From: CAYVUM01 sp964619055 | Lineage (GTDB): Bacteria > Pseudomonadota > Alphaproteobacteria > Rhodospirillales > Defluviicoccaceae | Length of the DNA stretch: 35,324 nt | Assembly: GCA_964619055.1 (NCBI GenBank) | Contig: CAZUDB010000038.1 | Coordinates: 1 to 35,324 of the forward strand | Direction: 5' to 3' | In this document: positions 8,230 through 17,649 of the stretch, in pieces | Numbering within the stretch: position 1 is the first letter of the stretch | Layout of the letters: the number at the start of each line of letters is the position of its first letter | The notes under the pieces: model-generated | The model's input: only the letters and a program-made list of their open reading frames with translations | What the model was told of the DNA's origin: nothing | Database searches by the model: none | Translations under genes and position numbers: made by a program

Positions 8230-8249
8230 CATCACACAACCATGTGATG
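8230..8249. repeat. Inverted repeat between ftsY and the cyclase gene
   Basis: CATCACA (8230-8236) and TGTGATG (8243-8249) form a perfect 7-base inverted repeat around a 6-base centre. It could form a hairpin in the ftsY-cyclase intercistronic RNA, but no T-tract follows on the minus strand. The half-sites resemble Crp half-sites in the everted order TCACA-N6-TGTGA, which is not the Crp arrangement. Confidence 0.5.
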
Positions 8250-8285
8250 TCATCGAGGCTCGCGCTGCCCTTTCGTCCGGTGTCC

Positions 8286-9245
8286 TCACGCCTCCAGGCC
8301 GAGAAGGCTTCGCGCAAAGGCTTTAGGATCAAATGGCCGCATGTCCGCGAGGCCTTCGCCAACGCCTACGGCATAGACGGGCAGGCCAAAACGGTCCGCC
8401 AACGCCACCACGACCCCGCCCTTGGCGCTGCCGTCCAGCTTGGTCATGACAAGGCCGGTTACGTCCACAAGATCGCGGAACGTTTCCACCTGGTTGTGCG
8501 CATTCTGGCCGACGGTCGCATCGAGGACGAGTAGGACGTCATGGGGCGCGGTGGCATCGATCTTCCGCATGACGCGCACGATCTTCTCCAGTTCCGCCAT
8601 CAGGTCGGCTCGGTTGTGCAGCCGGCCGGCGGTATCAATCAGGAGCACGTCGGCCTTTTCCGATCGCGCCTCGCTCAAAGCATCGTAGACCAGGCCGGCC
8701 GGGTCCGCCCCGGGGGGACGCGCGATCACGGGGGCGTCGATCCGCTGCCCCCAGACCTGAAGCTGTTCGATGGCCGCAGCCCGAAACGTATCGCCTGCCA
8801 CCAGTGATACGGACATCCCGACGTGCTTGAACAGACCGCCAAGCTTGGCAATGGTCGTCGTCTTGCCGCTACCATTGACGCCGCATACGAGGATGACGTG
8901 CGGCTTGTGGGCCTGGTGGATGCTGATCGTCTCCGCCACCGGGGCCAGCACCTTGGCAACCTCATCGGCCAAGGCCGCGCGCACCTCGTCGGAGCTGACC
9001 TCCTTGCCAAACTTGGTTGCAGCCAGCGCCGTGGTGAGCTTCCCGGCCGTGGTGACGCCGAGGTCGGCGGTGATCAGCAGTTCTTCCAGCTCTTCCAGCG
9101 CTTCGTCGTCCAGCTTCCGCTTGGTGAACAAGTCGCCGATGCCGGACGATAGCTTTTCGGACGACCGCGACAGCCCGGACTTCAGCCGGCCGAACCAGCC
9201 CCGCTTCTCATCGGCCTCGCCCGTGCTTTCGGACGGATCGTTCAT
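8286..9245 (-). CDS. ftsY: Signal recognition particle receptor FtsY
   Basis: SRP receptor GTPase that docks ribosome-nascent-chain-SRP complexes at the membrane. I start it at ATG 9245, which overlaps the mtaB stop (ATGA); the frame stays open upstream but only inside mtaB. The 319-residue protein has a short charged N-terminal A region, with amphipathic sequence near residues 16-40, then the NG domain: P-loop GVNGSGKTTT at 122-131, GDTFRAAA at 151-158, DTAGR at 204-208 and TKLDGSAKGG at 268-277. The short A domain is usual for alphaproteobacteria. Together with the Ffh gene at 12208 this gives both protein GTPases of the pathway. Confidence 0.97.
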   Translation of the reverse strand: MNDPSESTGEADEKRGWFGRLKSGLSRSSEKLSSGIGDLFTKRKLDDEALEELEELLITADLGVTTAGKLTTALAATKFGKEVSSDEVRAALADEVAKVLAPVAETISIHQAHKPHVILVCGVNGSGKTTTIAKLGGLFKHVGMSVSLVAGDTFRAAAIEQLQVWGQRIDAPVIARPPGADPAGLVYDALSEARSEKADVLLIDTAGRLHNRADLMAELEKIVRVMRKIDATAPHDVLLVLDATVGQNAHNQVETFRDLVDVTGLVMTKLDGSAKGGVVVALADRFGLPVYAVGVGEGLADMRPFDPKAFARSLLGLEA

Positions 9246-10531
9246 GTCACCGCTTCCCCAATAAGTCCGTCGCTTCCCCAACCGGTGACGCTGGTGTCCA
9301 CAATGGTCCCCGGTTCAACGCTGCCGGCGTTTCCAGCCGTGATCTGCACCGGTGCATAGTCCGGGCACCGGCCCCTTCCTGTCGGATCATCGGCGCTGTT
9401 ATCGGCGGTTTCGATCAGGACGGCCACCCGTGCGCCGACGCGGGATTCGAAGTAGCGGCTCCGAACGGTATCACCATGCGCACGCAGCCTGGCGGCTCGC
9501 GCCTTTCGCGCGCTCAAGGGCACCTGCGGCATGCGCGCCGCCGGCGTCTCGGGCCGGGCCGAAAACGGAAAGACATGGAGGAATGTAAGCTCCATCTTGG
9601 CAATGGCCACGAGCGAAGCCTCGAACATCGCCTCCGTTTCCGTGGGGAACCCGGCGATTACATCGGCGCCGAACACAATACCCGGCCGGGCGTCGCGGGC
9701 GCGCGCCACGGCTTCTGCCGCCATGGCGACGCTGTGGCGGCGCTTCATGCGTTTAAGCACCAGGTCATGGGCCGCCTGTAGGCTCAGGTGCAGATGCGGC
9801 ATCAGCCGCGCCTCCTCGGCGAGCGCGCAGAACAGCTCCGGATCGATGGCTGCCGGATCGACGGTGGATAGCCGCAGCCGGTCCAGCGCCGGGACATCGG
9901 CGAGGATGTGACGCACCAAGAGTCCCAGGCCGATACCGGTTCCGAAGTCGCGCCCCCAGGAGCAAATATCGACCCCGGTCAGCACGACCTCGCGATAGCC
10001 GTTATCGACAAGACGGCGGACCTGCTCGACAACCTGCGCCGCGGGTACGCTTTGGTTTGGTCCGCGCGCAAAGGGAATGATGCAGAACGTGCACCTGTGG
10101 TCACAGCCTTGCTGGATCTGCACGAATGCCCGCGTGCGGCCATCCAGGCCGTCGATCAGGTGTTCCGGCGGCTCTGGTGCCGCCATGATGTCCGTGACGT
10201 CGATCCGTTGATCCGGGTCGGCCAAGCGGGCGCGCTGCAGCTTCTCCCGATTGCCGAGGACCTGGTCCACCTCTGGCATGGCCGCGAAGGAGGCTGGGTC
10301 CAATTGGGCCGCGCAGCCGGTAACGACGATGCGGTGGTGCGGATGGTCGCGGCGCAGGCGGCGAACAGTCTGGCGGGCTTGGCGGACCGCTTCGGTGGTA
10401 ACGGCGCAGGTGTTAATGACGACGGTCTCATCAACGCCGGCCGCCATCGCCTCGCGGCGGATCACCTCCGATTCCAGCGCATTGAGCCGACAGCCAAGGG
10501 TCACGACACGGGTTGCCGCCCCACGGGTCAT
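9242..10531 (-). CDS. mtaB: tRNA t6A37 methylthiotransferase MtaB
   Basis: Radical-SAM enzyme that adds a methylthio group to t6A at position 37 of ANN-decoding tRNAs, giving ms2t6A. Order of domains: N-terminal UPF0004 region with the auxiliary cluster cysteines C14, C42 and C73; the radical-SAM cluster motif C143-X3-C147-X2-C150 in GCDHRCTFC; then a C-terminal TRAM-like RNA-binding stretch. The length of 429 residues fits MtaB, and the TLGCRLNALESE opening separates it from MiaB and RimO. ATG 10531 overlaps the dapF stop as ATGA, and its own stop overlaps the ftsY start the same way, so dapF-mtaB-ftsY are translationally coupled. Confidence 0.95.
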   Translation of the reverse strand: MTRGAATRVVTLGCRLNALESEVIRREAMAAGVDETVVINTCAVTTEAVRQARQTVRRLRRDHPHHRIVVTGCAAQLDPASFAAMPEVDQVLGNREKLQRARLADPDQRIDVTDIMAAPEPPEHLIDGLDGRTRAFVQIQQGCDHRCTFCIIPFARGPNQSVPAAQVVEQVRRLVDNGYREVVLTGVDICSWGRDFGTGIGLGLLVRHILADVPALDRLRLSTVDPAAIDPELFCALAEEARLMPHLHLSLQAAHDLVLKRMKRRHSVAMAAEAVARARDARPGIVFGADVIAGFPTETEAMFEASLVAIAKMELTFLHVFPFSARPETPAARMPQVPLSARKARAARLRAHGDTVRSRYFESRVGARVAVLIETADNSADDPTGRGRCPDYAPVQITAGNAGSVEPGTIVDTSVTGWGSDGLIGEAVT

Positions 10532-11358
10532 GCCAGCACGCTCGGATCGAGGACGCCGGAGAACGCGGTCGCCACCGGCCCGGACATCATGACATGGTCA
10601 TCTTCACGCCAGCTGATGATCAGCTCTCCACCGTTCAGCACCACCGTGGCCGTTCGATCGGCAAGGCCGCGGCGGTGGGCCGCAACCAGTGCTGCACAGG
10701 CGCCGGTGCCGCACGCTCGGGTTTCGCCGGCACCCCGTTCCCAAACGCGCAAGCGCAGGCGGTTCCGGGCCAATATCTGGATGATCTCGACATTGGTCCT
10801 CTCGGGAAACAGAGCGTGATGCTCGATCCGGGGGCCCAGGTTGGCCAAGGGAACGCTTGACACATCGGCCACGAAAAACACCGCGTGAGGATTGCCGACG
10901 TTGACGGCAACGGCTTCGGAGAGTGAGTCGACGTTGACCGGCACGTGCAAGGTGTCCATGGGTTCGGCCAGCGGGATCTGCGCCCAGTCCAGTCGCGGGG
11001 CGCCCATGTCCACCACAATGCGCTCACCGTCGGCGGCCGCCGTGATCACCCCGGCCGCCGTGGCGATCACGGCACTGTCGTGTCCGGTTTCGTCCATCAA
11101 CAAACGGCCCACGCACCTGGCCGCGTTGCCACAGGCCTCCACCTCGCCGCCGTCGGCGTTGTGGATGCGCATCAAAGCTTGGGAACGATCATCCGATGGC
11201 GGTTCCAGCACGATGAGCTGGTCGCAGCCGACCCCAATGCGCCGATCGGCGATCGCACGCACCTGTTGGCGGGTAAGCGCAAGAGGGCGATGTCGGCCGT
11301 CCAGCACAACAAAGTCGTTGCCAAGACCATGCATTTTTAGAAACGACCACGTGTCCAT
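10528..11358 (-). CDS. dapF: Diaminopimelate epimerase DapF
   Basis: Converts LL- to meso-diaminopimelate, the last shared precursor for lysine and for the crosslinking residue of peptidoglycan. Both catalytic cysteines are present in their conserved settings: C76 in EACGNAARC and C216 in RACGTGAC. The N-terminal FLKMHGLGNDF motif is standard, and ATG 11358 gives the expected short lead into it. At 276 residues the protein is full length. It heads the coupled dapF-mtaB-ftsY set and lies 89 bases downstream of the HTH regulator on the same strand. Confidence 0.96.
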   Translation of the reverse strand: MDTWSFLKMHGLGNDFVVLDGRHRPLALTRQQVRAIADRRIGVGCDQLIVLEPPSDDRSQALMRIHNADGGEVEACGNAARCVGRLLMDETGHDSAVIATAAGVITAAADGERIVVDMGAPRLDWAQIPLAEPMDTLHVPVNVDSLSEAVAVNVGNPHAVFFVADVSSVPLANLGPRIEHHALFPERTNVEIIQILARNRLRLRVWERGAGETRACGTGACAALVAAHRRGLADRTATVVLNGGELIISWREDDHVMMSGPVATAFSGVLDPSVLA

Positions 11359-11447
11359 GGTCGCCTACATAGGCGCGCGTGGACCCGGGTGTCTATGCTC
11401 TGTTGCGACCTGACGCCGCCGGCGGGCTCAATCCCACCGGCAACCGG

Positions 11448-11900
11448 TCAATCGCGATTCTTGCCGACCGCTAGGATCTTGATCAACGACCGAACTCGGG
11501 CCCGAAGCGCGTCGCTGGGCAGCGCCGAGAAGGCATCAACGAAGCGTTGCGCCTCGGCGATGGCCCTGCTGTCCGCACTTATTGGGTCGTTTGGTGGTGC
11601 TGCGTTCACATCGAACGCGGGCGCATCGGCGACGGTGGTCACCGGCGATGTTTCCGCTGGTGACGGTCTGAGCCCCTCAAAGAAGTAACTGATGTCGACA
11701 TTGAGCGCCTGGCACAAGCGGTAGAGGGCGGCCGCGCCGATGCGACGCTCACCGGCCTCCACTTTTTCGATGGTGCCACCGGGCTCACCAATCGACGCGT
11801 CAACCAAGGGCGCTTGTAGTCCAAGCTGCAGGCGTCGGGCACGAATTCGGGCCGCCACGTGTAGATCGATAGCATCCAGTGCTCGGTGTGGCGAAGCCAT
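11448..11900 (-). CDS. XRE-family HTH transcriptional regulator
   Basis: Small DNA-binding protein of 150 residues from ATG 11900; GTG 11915 would add five. An XRE/Cro helix-turn-helix is read at about residues 12-66: RIRARRLQLGL, then a helix and turn ending EAGERRIGAAALYRLCQALNV, then DISYFFEG, the usual exit from this domain in alphaproteobacterial regulators. The recognition-helix region (VDASIGEPGGTIEKVEAG) is diverged from the common QEKLGE-type sequence. The C-terminal half is a Pro/Ala-rich linker and a helix (AIAEAQRFVDAFSAL) with no known domain. Targets are unknown; autoregulation through the dyads at 11933-11963 is possible but inferred. Confidence 0.8.
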   Translation of the reverse strand: MASPHRALDAIDLHVAARIRARRLQLGLQAPLVDASIGEPGGTIEKVEAGERRIGAAALYRLCQALNVDISYFFEGLRPSPAETSPVTTVADAPAFDVNAAPPNDPISADSRAIAEAQRFVDAFSALPSDALRARVRSLIKILAVGKNRD

Positions 11901-11932
11901 CAAGTAAGTGCCCACGAACGGTTAATAAACTC

Positions 11933-11963
11933 AACCCAAAGGGGTAATAACAGCATTTATGCT
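11933..11963. promoter_or_regulatory. Operator-like dyads upstream of the HTH regulator
   Basis: In the AT-rich spacer upstream of the regulator there is an AACCC-AAA-GGGGT dyad (11933-11945 region) followed by AGCAT-TT-ATGCT, a perfect inverted repeat at 11952-11963. Read on the minus strand, TTGTAT and TAGCAT spaced by 18 bases form a weak sigma-70-like pair whose -10 falls inside the second dyad. Such placement is common for self-repressing XRE proteins. The assignment rests only on position and symmetry. Confidence 0.3.
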
Positions 11964-12057
11964 ACCACAGGTTAAAAAGCAGATACAACCTATATTTGCG
12001 TGAGTATCTAAAGAACTTCGCGTCGATTTGAATTGAAGCAGATTGGCTGCGATTTAA

Positions 12058-12086
12058 TTGACCATTCCGGCGACATCGGCTATGGA
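12058..12086 (+). promoter_or_regulatory. Candidate sigma-70 promoter for ffh
   Basis: TTGACC (12058-12063) and TATGGA (12081-12086) are exactly 17 bases apart. A start near 12093 would produce a leader of about 115 bases ahead of the ffh GTG. The -35 box is a 5/6 match to the consensus; the -10 is weaker but keeps the leading TAT. Confidence 0.5.
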
Positions 12087-12092
12087 ACCCGC

Positions 12093-12145
12093 CTGTGCTG
12101 AATTGAGCGCAGCCGGTCCGCGAGTGTCGCGCACCGGCCTTTTTT
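12093..12145 (+). terminator. Two-hairpin leader with strong intrinsic terminator ahead of ffh
   Basis: Hairpin 1: CTGTGCT (12093-12099) pairs with AGCGCAG (12106-12112) with one wobble. Hairpin 2: bases 12112-12123 pair with 12127-12138 in 11 of 12 positions around a GTG loop, and six T residues follow at 12140-12145. This is a textbook rho-independent terminator on the plus strand, yet no plus-strand gene lies upstream of it, since the upstream HTH gene is on the minus strand. It must therefore end a short RNA or act as an attenuator of ffh. Confidence 0.75.
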
Positions 12146-12207
12146 GCGTGGGCATAGTGCGACGAACCGGATCGCCGGTCGTCGTCGGTTTCGGCGGGAG
12201 TGCGGAC

Positions 12208-13599
12208 GTGTTCGAAAGCCTGAGCGATAAGCTGTCCGGCGTTCTGGATCGCCTGAAGCGCCGTGGCGCACTCACCGAGGACGATGTCTCGGCGGCGTTG
12301 CGGGAGGTGCGCGTCGCCTTGCTCGAGGCCGACGTGGCGCTGCCCGTTGTCAAGGATTTCATAGCCGCCGTGCGTGAGCGGGCCGTGGGCCAGGAGGTGC
12401 TGCGAAGTATCACGCCCGGCCAAATGGTCGTGAAGATCGTCAACGACGCCCTGGTCGACATGTTGGGAGGCGCATCCGCAACGGAGGCGGGAGACGGTGC
12501 CTCCGGGGTTCATTTAGCCGGTGGACCGCCCGCGGTGATTTTGGTGGTGGGTCTGCAGGGATCGGGCAAGACCACCACCTGCGGAAAGGTCGCCGCGCGC
12601 CTCGCCAAACGCGAGCGCAAGAAAGTCCTGATGGCGTCGCTCGATGTTTACCGGCCCGCCGCGCAACAGCAGTTGGCGGTGCTGGGCGAACAAACCGACA
12701 CGCGCACGCTTCCCATCATCTTTGGTGAGATGCCCGAGGCAATCGCCCGGCGCGCCGTGGACAGCGGACGCCGCGAGGGCTTCGACGTGGTGATCCTGGA
12801 CACCGCTGGCCGCCTGCATATCGACGAGAAAATGATGTCCGAGGCGGCGGCCGTCAAAACAGCCACCAATCCGGGCGAGGTTCTGCTCGTGGCCGACGCG
12901 CTGACCGGCCAGGATGCCGTCACGCTGGCCCGGGAGTTCCATGGCAAGGTCGGGTGCACCGGCATTGTCCTTACCCGCATGGATGGCGACTCCCGCGGTG
13001 GCGCAGCGTTGTCCATGCGCTCGGTGACGGGCGTGCCCATCAAGCTGATCGGCGTCGGCGAGAAAATCGATGCGCTGGAGACCTTTCAGGCCGACCGCAT
13101 CGCCGGCCGGATCCTGGGCATGGGCGATGTGGTCGGGATCGTCGAGCGCGCCGCCGACACGATCCAGCAGGAGGATGCCGAGAAGCTCGCCAAGAAACTC
13201 TCCAAGGGCCAGTTCACGCTGGAGGACATGGCCGAGCAGTACCGTCAGATCCGAAAAATCGGCGACATCAAAGGCCTGCTCGGCATGCTACCCGGCATCG
13301 GCAAGATCAAGAACCAGTTGGCGGACGCCAACGTGGACGACCGCATGATCGCGCGCCAGGAAGCCATCATCCTGTCGATGACGCCGGCCGAGCGTCGTCA
13401 ACCCAAGCTTCTGAATGCATCCCGCCGCCGCCGGATCGCGGCGGGATCCGGAACGTCCGTTCAGGACGTCAACCGTCTGCTGAAACAGTATCAACAGATG
13501 GAAGCCATGATGAAAAAGATGGGCAAGATGGGCCGCAAAGGGCTGCTGGGCGGCGGCATGCCCCCCGATCTTCTGGCGCAGATGTCGCGCCAGCGCTAA
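12208..13599 (+). CDS. ffh: Signal recognition particle protein Ffh
   Basis: SRP54 homologue that binds signal sequences and SRP RNA and delivers ribosomes to FtsY. Start GTG 12208, with GGGAG 7 bases upstream, gives the conserved N-terminus MFESLSDKL; the frame is open back to 12058 but that stretch contains the terminator hairpin and has no Ffh-like sequence. N domain residues 1-90, G domain with GLQGSGKTTT at 115-124, DTAGRLHID, TRMDGDSRGG, and a Met-rich M domain from about 305 to the end (EAMMKKMGKMGRK near the C-terminus). The 463-residue length is normal. It leads the ffh-rpsP-rimM-trmD-rplS cluster. Confidence 0.97.
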   Translation: MFESLSDKLSGVLDRLKRRGALTEDDVSAALREVRVALLEADVALPVVKDFIAAVRERAVGQEVLRSITPGQMVVKIVNDALVDMLGGASATEAGDGASGVHLAGGPPAVILVVGLQGSGKTTTCGKVAARLAKRERKKVLMASLDVYRPAAQQQLAVLGEQTDTRTLPIIFGEMPEAIARRAVDSGRREGFDVVILDTAGRLHIDEKMMSEAAAVKTATNPGEVLLVADALTGQDAVTLAREFHGKVGCTGIVLTRMDGDSRGGAALSMRSVTGVPIKLIGVGEKIDALETFQADRIAGRILGMGDVVGIVERAADTIQQEDAEKLAKKLSKGQFTLEDMAEQYRQIRKIGDIKGLLGMLPGIGKIKNQLADANVDDRMIARQEAIILSMTPAERRQPKLLNASRRRRIAAGSGTSVQDVNRLLKQYQQMEAMMKKMGKMGRKGLLGGGMPPDLLAQMSRQR

Positions 13600-13614
13600 C
13601 GCAATCACCCCACG

Positions 13615-13626
13615 GCCGGCGCCGGC
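13615..13626. repeat. 12-base palindrome between ffh and rpsP
   Basis: GCCGGCGCCGGC is a perfect palindrome in the 74-base ffh-rpsP spacer. With no T-tract after it, it is unlikely to terminate; it may act as an RNA stem that separates expression of ffh from the ribosomal protein genes. Confidence 0.4.
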
Positions 13627-13673
13627 GCGCCCTGGTCGCTGTAACGAGACGTTAAGGAGCCGGAACACCCACC

Positions 13674-14123
13674 ATGAGTCTTCGCATACGTTTGTCCCGC
13701 GGCGGGGCCAAGAAACGCCCCTTTTATCGAATCGTTATCGCTGACTCGCGGAGCCCCCGCGACGGTCGCTTCATCGAGCGGGTTGGCACTTACAACCCCA
13801 TGGTCGAACGCGATCATCCGGATCGGGTGATCTTGAAAGAGGAACGCCTGCGTCACTGGCTGGGCGTCGGCGCCGTGCCGACCGACCGGGTCGCCCGATT
13901 TTGTTCCGACGCGGGCCTCACTGAATCGCGTCCGCGGCGGGAGCAATCCAAAAAGCCGGTTCCAAAGGCCAAGGCGCAAGAGCGCTTGAAGGCCGCCGAG
14001 GAGGCTGCCGCTGCGGCCGCCGAGGCCACTGGCGTGGCCGCAGATGCGGCTCCTGTCGAAGCTGCCGAAGCCGCTACGGGCGACAGCGGTGACGCCGCTG
14101 GCGCGGAGGCGACGGCCGGCTGA
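13674..14123 (+). CDS. rpsP: 30S ribosomal protein S16
   Basis: Small-subunit assembly protein binding the 5' domain of 16S rRNA. The N-terminal 80 residues are a complete S16 (MSLRIRLSRGGAKKRPFYRI, GTYNPM, DRVILKEERLRHWL). The product continues for about 65 residues of Ala/Glu-rich, partly charged sequence, making 149 residues against the usual 80-90. The start ATG 13674 has AAGGAG at 13654-13659, a rather long spacing of 14 bases. Extended S16 tails occur in other alphaproteobacteria, but this one is long. It is followed by rimM, the S16-related 30S maturation factor. Confidence 0.96.
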   Translation: MSLRIRLSRGGAKKRPFYRIVIADSRSPRDGRFIERVGTYNPMVERDHPDRVILKEERLRHWLGVGAVPTDRVARFCSDAGLTESRPRREQSKKPVPKAKAQERLKAAEEAAAAAAEATGVAADAAPVEAAEAATGDSGDAAGAEATAG

Positions 14124-14148
14124 CCGGCTCTACAGGCCCTAATTGGAA

Positions 14149-14844
14149 ATGACCACGATCCCGCCCGACGCAATCGCGAACGACGCCCGAACGGCCACCG
14201 GCACCGGTGCGCCGTCGGATGCGCGCGCGGAGGCGGACGGACGGGTCTGTCTCGGGGTCGTCACGGGCGCTCACGGCGTCCATGGCCGCCTTCGGATCAA
14301 GAGCTTCACGGCGGACGCCTATGCGATCGCCAGCTACGGCGCTCTCTCGGATGAGGCGGGGGAACGCACCTTCACGCTGCGCATCACCGGTGAAACGCGT
14401 GGCCAATTGATCGCCGAAATGGATGGCGTCAAGCGGCGCGAGGGCGCGGAGGCCCTGCGCGGCACGCGCCTTTATGTTCCCCGCGCCGCCTTGCCGTCGA
14501 CGGACGAGGATGAATTCTACCACGCCGATCTGATCGGCCTCGCCGTAACCTTTGATGGCGACGAGTCGGCCGGGCGCGTGGTCGACGTTCATGACTTCGG
14601 TGCCGGAACCATGCTGGAGATTGCCCCGGAATCCGGCGTCTCGGGTAGCGGTTTGGGCAATGCCGCTACCGTGCTCGTGCCGTTCACGCGGGAAGCGGTG
14701 CCTACGGTCGACGTCGCGCGCGGGCATCTTGTTGTTACCGCGCTTCCCGGCCTTCTTGGCGATGCGAGCGAGAAGCGGGACGGAGCGGATGAGGCACCGG
14801 AGACGCGCATGGCAGCGACTCATGACGGGGATGCCAGACCGTGA
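14149..14844 (+). CDS. rimM: 16S rRNA processing protein RimM
   Basis: 30S maturation factor that binds S19 and helps process the 3' end of 16S rRNA. The 231-residue product has a non-conserved lead of about 30 residues, the N-terminal RimM barrel beginning LGVVTGAHGVHGRLRIKSF, and a PRC-barrel domain starting DEFYHADLIGLAV. The last 30 residues are a charged tail. I use ATG 14149; TTG 14143 two codons earlier is possible, and no strong ribosome site is visible for either. The stop overlaps the trmD start as GTGA. Confidence 0.93.
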   Translation: MTTIPPDAIANDARTATGTGAPSDARAEADGRVCLGVVTGAHGVHGRLRIKSFTADAYAIASYGALSDEAGERTFTLRITGETRGQLIAEMDGVKRREGAEALRGTRLYVPRAALPSTDEDEFYHADLIGLAVTFDGDESAGRVVDVHDFGAGTMLEIAPESGVSGSGLGNAATVLVPFTREAVPTVDVARGHLVVTALPGLLGDASEKRDGADEAPETRMAATHDGDARP

Positions 14845-15581
14845 CGGCGGCTGTTCCCTGGATTGCCACGGTGCTGACCCTGTTTCCGGAGATGTTTCCG
14901 GGTCCGCTCTCACATTCGTTGTCGGGGCAATCGCTGACCGACGGGCGGTGGCGATTGGAAACAGTGGACATTCGGACGTTCGCCGGCGATAAACATCGTT
15001 CGGTTGACGACACACCGTTCGGTGGCGGTCCTGGCATGGTGATGCGCGCTGACGTCGTCGACGCCGCGCTCACGGCGACGGTCAAGCATGCGGCAACGGC
15101 CACACCGCTCGTTTTCCTGTCGCCGCGGGGCCGACCGCTCCGTCAGGTCGATGTACGGCGGTGGGCTGATGGACCGGGCCTCACCCTGCTTTGCGGACGT
15201 TATGAGGGGGTCGACGAGCGGGTGATCGAGGCGTGGGCACCCGAGGAGATCAGCCTCGGCGACTTTGTGTTGTCTGGGGGCGAGCCTGCGGCCCTAGCTT
15301 TGGTTGACGCCTGCGTCCGACTGCTGCCCGGTGTGGTGCATGCGCCGGACTCCCTCGTCGAGGAGAGCTTCGAGGCGGGACTTTTGGAGTATCCGCACTA
15401 TACCCGGCCGCGGGTCTGGAACGGTCGGGAGGTGCCCGCCGTACTGCTGTCCGGCCATCACGGCGCCATCGAAACATGGCGGCAGAGCCGATCGGAACAG
15501 ACAACGCGGAATCGACGACCGGATTTGTGGGCCCGATATCAGCGATCTGCGGCAGGAGCCGGCGGGCCGGTTGGGAAGTGA
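14841..15581 (+). CDS. trmD: tRNA (guanine-N1-)-methyltransferase TrmD
   Basis: Methylates G37 of tRNAs with G at position 36, preventing +1 frameshifting. It is a SPOUT enzyme with a C-terminal trefoil knot: the SAM-binding motifs LCGRYEGVDERVIE and ISLGDFVLSGGE are both intact, and the N-terminal part has the substrate motif DDTPFGGGPGMVM. GTG 14841 overlaps the rimM stop, so the two are coupled. At 246 residues it is full length. Placement between rimM and rplS is the ancestral proteobacterial order. Confidence 0.96.
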   Translation: MTAAVPWIATVLTLFPEMFPGPLSHSLSGQSLTDGRWRLETVDIRTFAGDKHRSVDDTPFGGGPGMVMRADVVDAALTATVKHAATATPLVFLSPRGRPLRQVDVRRWADGPGLTLLCGRYEGVDERVIEAWAPEEISLGDFVLSGGEPAALALVDACVRLLPGVVHAPDSLVEESFEAGLLEYPHYTRPRVWNGREVPAVLLSGHHGAIETWRQSRSEQTTRNRRPDLWARYQRSAAGAGGPVGK

Positions 15582-15616
15582 GACCTGAGCGGTCCGAAGG
15601 ATGAAGGTGGCGTTCC

Positions 15617-16150
15617 ATGAACATCGTCGAAGAGTTTGAGCAAAAGCAAATCACCACGTTGACCGGGCAGCGGGCAGTGCCGGTCTTCGCGCCCGGAGAC
15701 ACGGTGCGCGTCAAGGTCAAGGTCGTTGAGGGCACCCGTGAACGCGTACAGGCGTTCGAAGGCGTGTGCATCTCCCGGCGCAACCGCGGCATGGGCTCGT
15801 CATTCACTGTCCGCAAAATCTCCTACGGTGAGGGGGTCGAGCGCATTTTTCCGCTTTATTCGCCCCAGATCGCCGAGATCGAAGTTGTTCGCCGCGGCGA
15901 CGTCCGCCGGGCCAAACTCTATTATCTGCGCGAGCTGCGTGGGAAGAAGGCGCGGATCAGCGAGAAGACCGACGGCTTCGCCGCTAAGATCGTGGCCGAG
16001 GAAAAGCGTCAGGCCGCGCAAGCCCGCGAGGCCAACCGTCAGGCGCAAGCGGCACTAAAGGCAGCCGCATCGAAGCCAGCCGATGATGTGGCAGAAGCTG
16101 TGGATGATGCGGCTCCGGGCGACGCCCAAGCCCACCCCGATCAGACGTAG
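15617..16150 (+). CDS. rplS: 50S ribosomal protein L19
   Basis: Large-subunit protein at the interface between subunits. The first 120 residues form a complete L19 (MNIVEEFEQKQI, FAPGDTVRVKVKVVEGTRER, RRAKLYYLRELRGKKARI). A C-terminal extension of about 55 Ala/Gln/Asp-rich residues brings it to 177 residues against about 115 in most bacteria. ATG 15617 follows GAAGGTGG by 6 bases. Like S16 in the same cluster it carries an extra low-complexity tail. Confidence 0.96.
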   Translation: MNIVEEFEQKQITTLTGQRAVPVFAPGDTVRVKVKVVEGTRERVQAFEGVCISRRNRGMGSSFTVRKISYGEGVERIFPLYSPQIAEIEVVRRGDVRRAKLYYLRELRGKKARISEKTDGFAAKIVAEEKRQAAQAREANRQAQAALKAAASKPADDVAEAVDDAAPGDAQAHPDQT

Positions 16151-16239
16151 AGCTGAGTTACGCAAGGAGGCGTGCCAACGCGCCGCGCGACATTTTCAAC
16201 GTCCATTCGTCCACCGTGATTCTTTTTTGAGGGACCGTC

Positions 16240-17649
<1,410 letters not shown>

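Noticed and set aside
8230..8249. Crp site upstream of the cyclase
   Set aside because: The half-sites are in everted order (TCACA-N6-TGTGA), which is not the Crp arrangement; kept only as an inverted repeat.
12112..12145. SRP (4.5S) RNA gene next to ffh
   Set aside because: The short hairpin RNA lacks the conserved GGAAG and GCAGC elements of the SRP RNA apical loop.
12082..12207. N-terminal extension of Ffh from ATG 12082
   Set aside because: The extension would be encoded by the terminator hairpin region, has no ribosome site and is not part of the Ffh family; GTG 12208 gives the conserved N-terminus.
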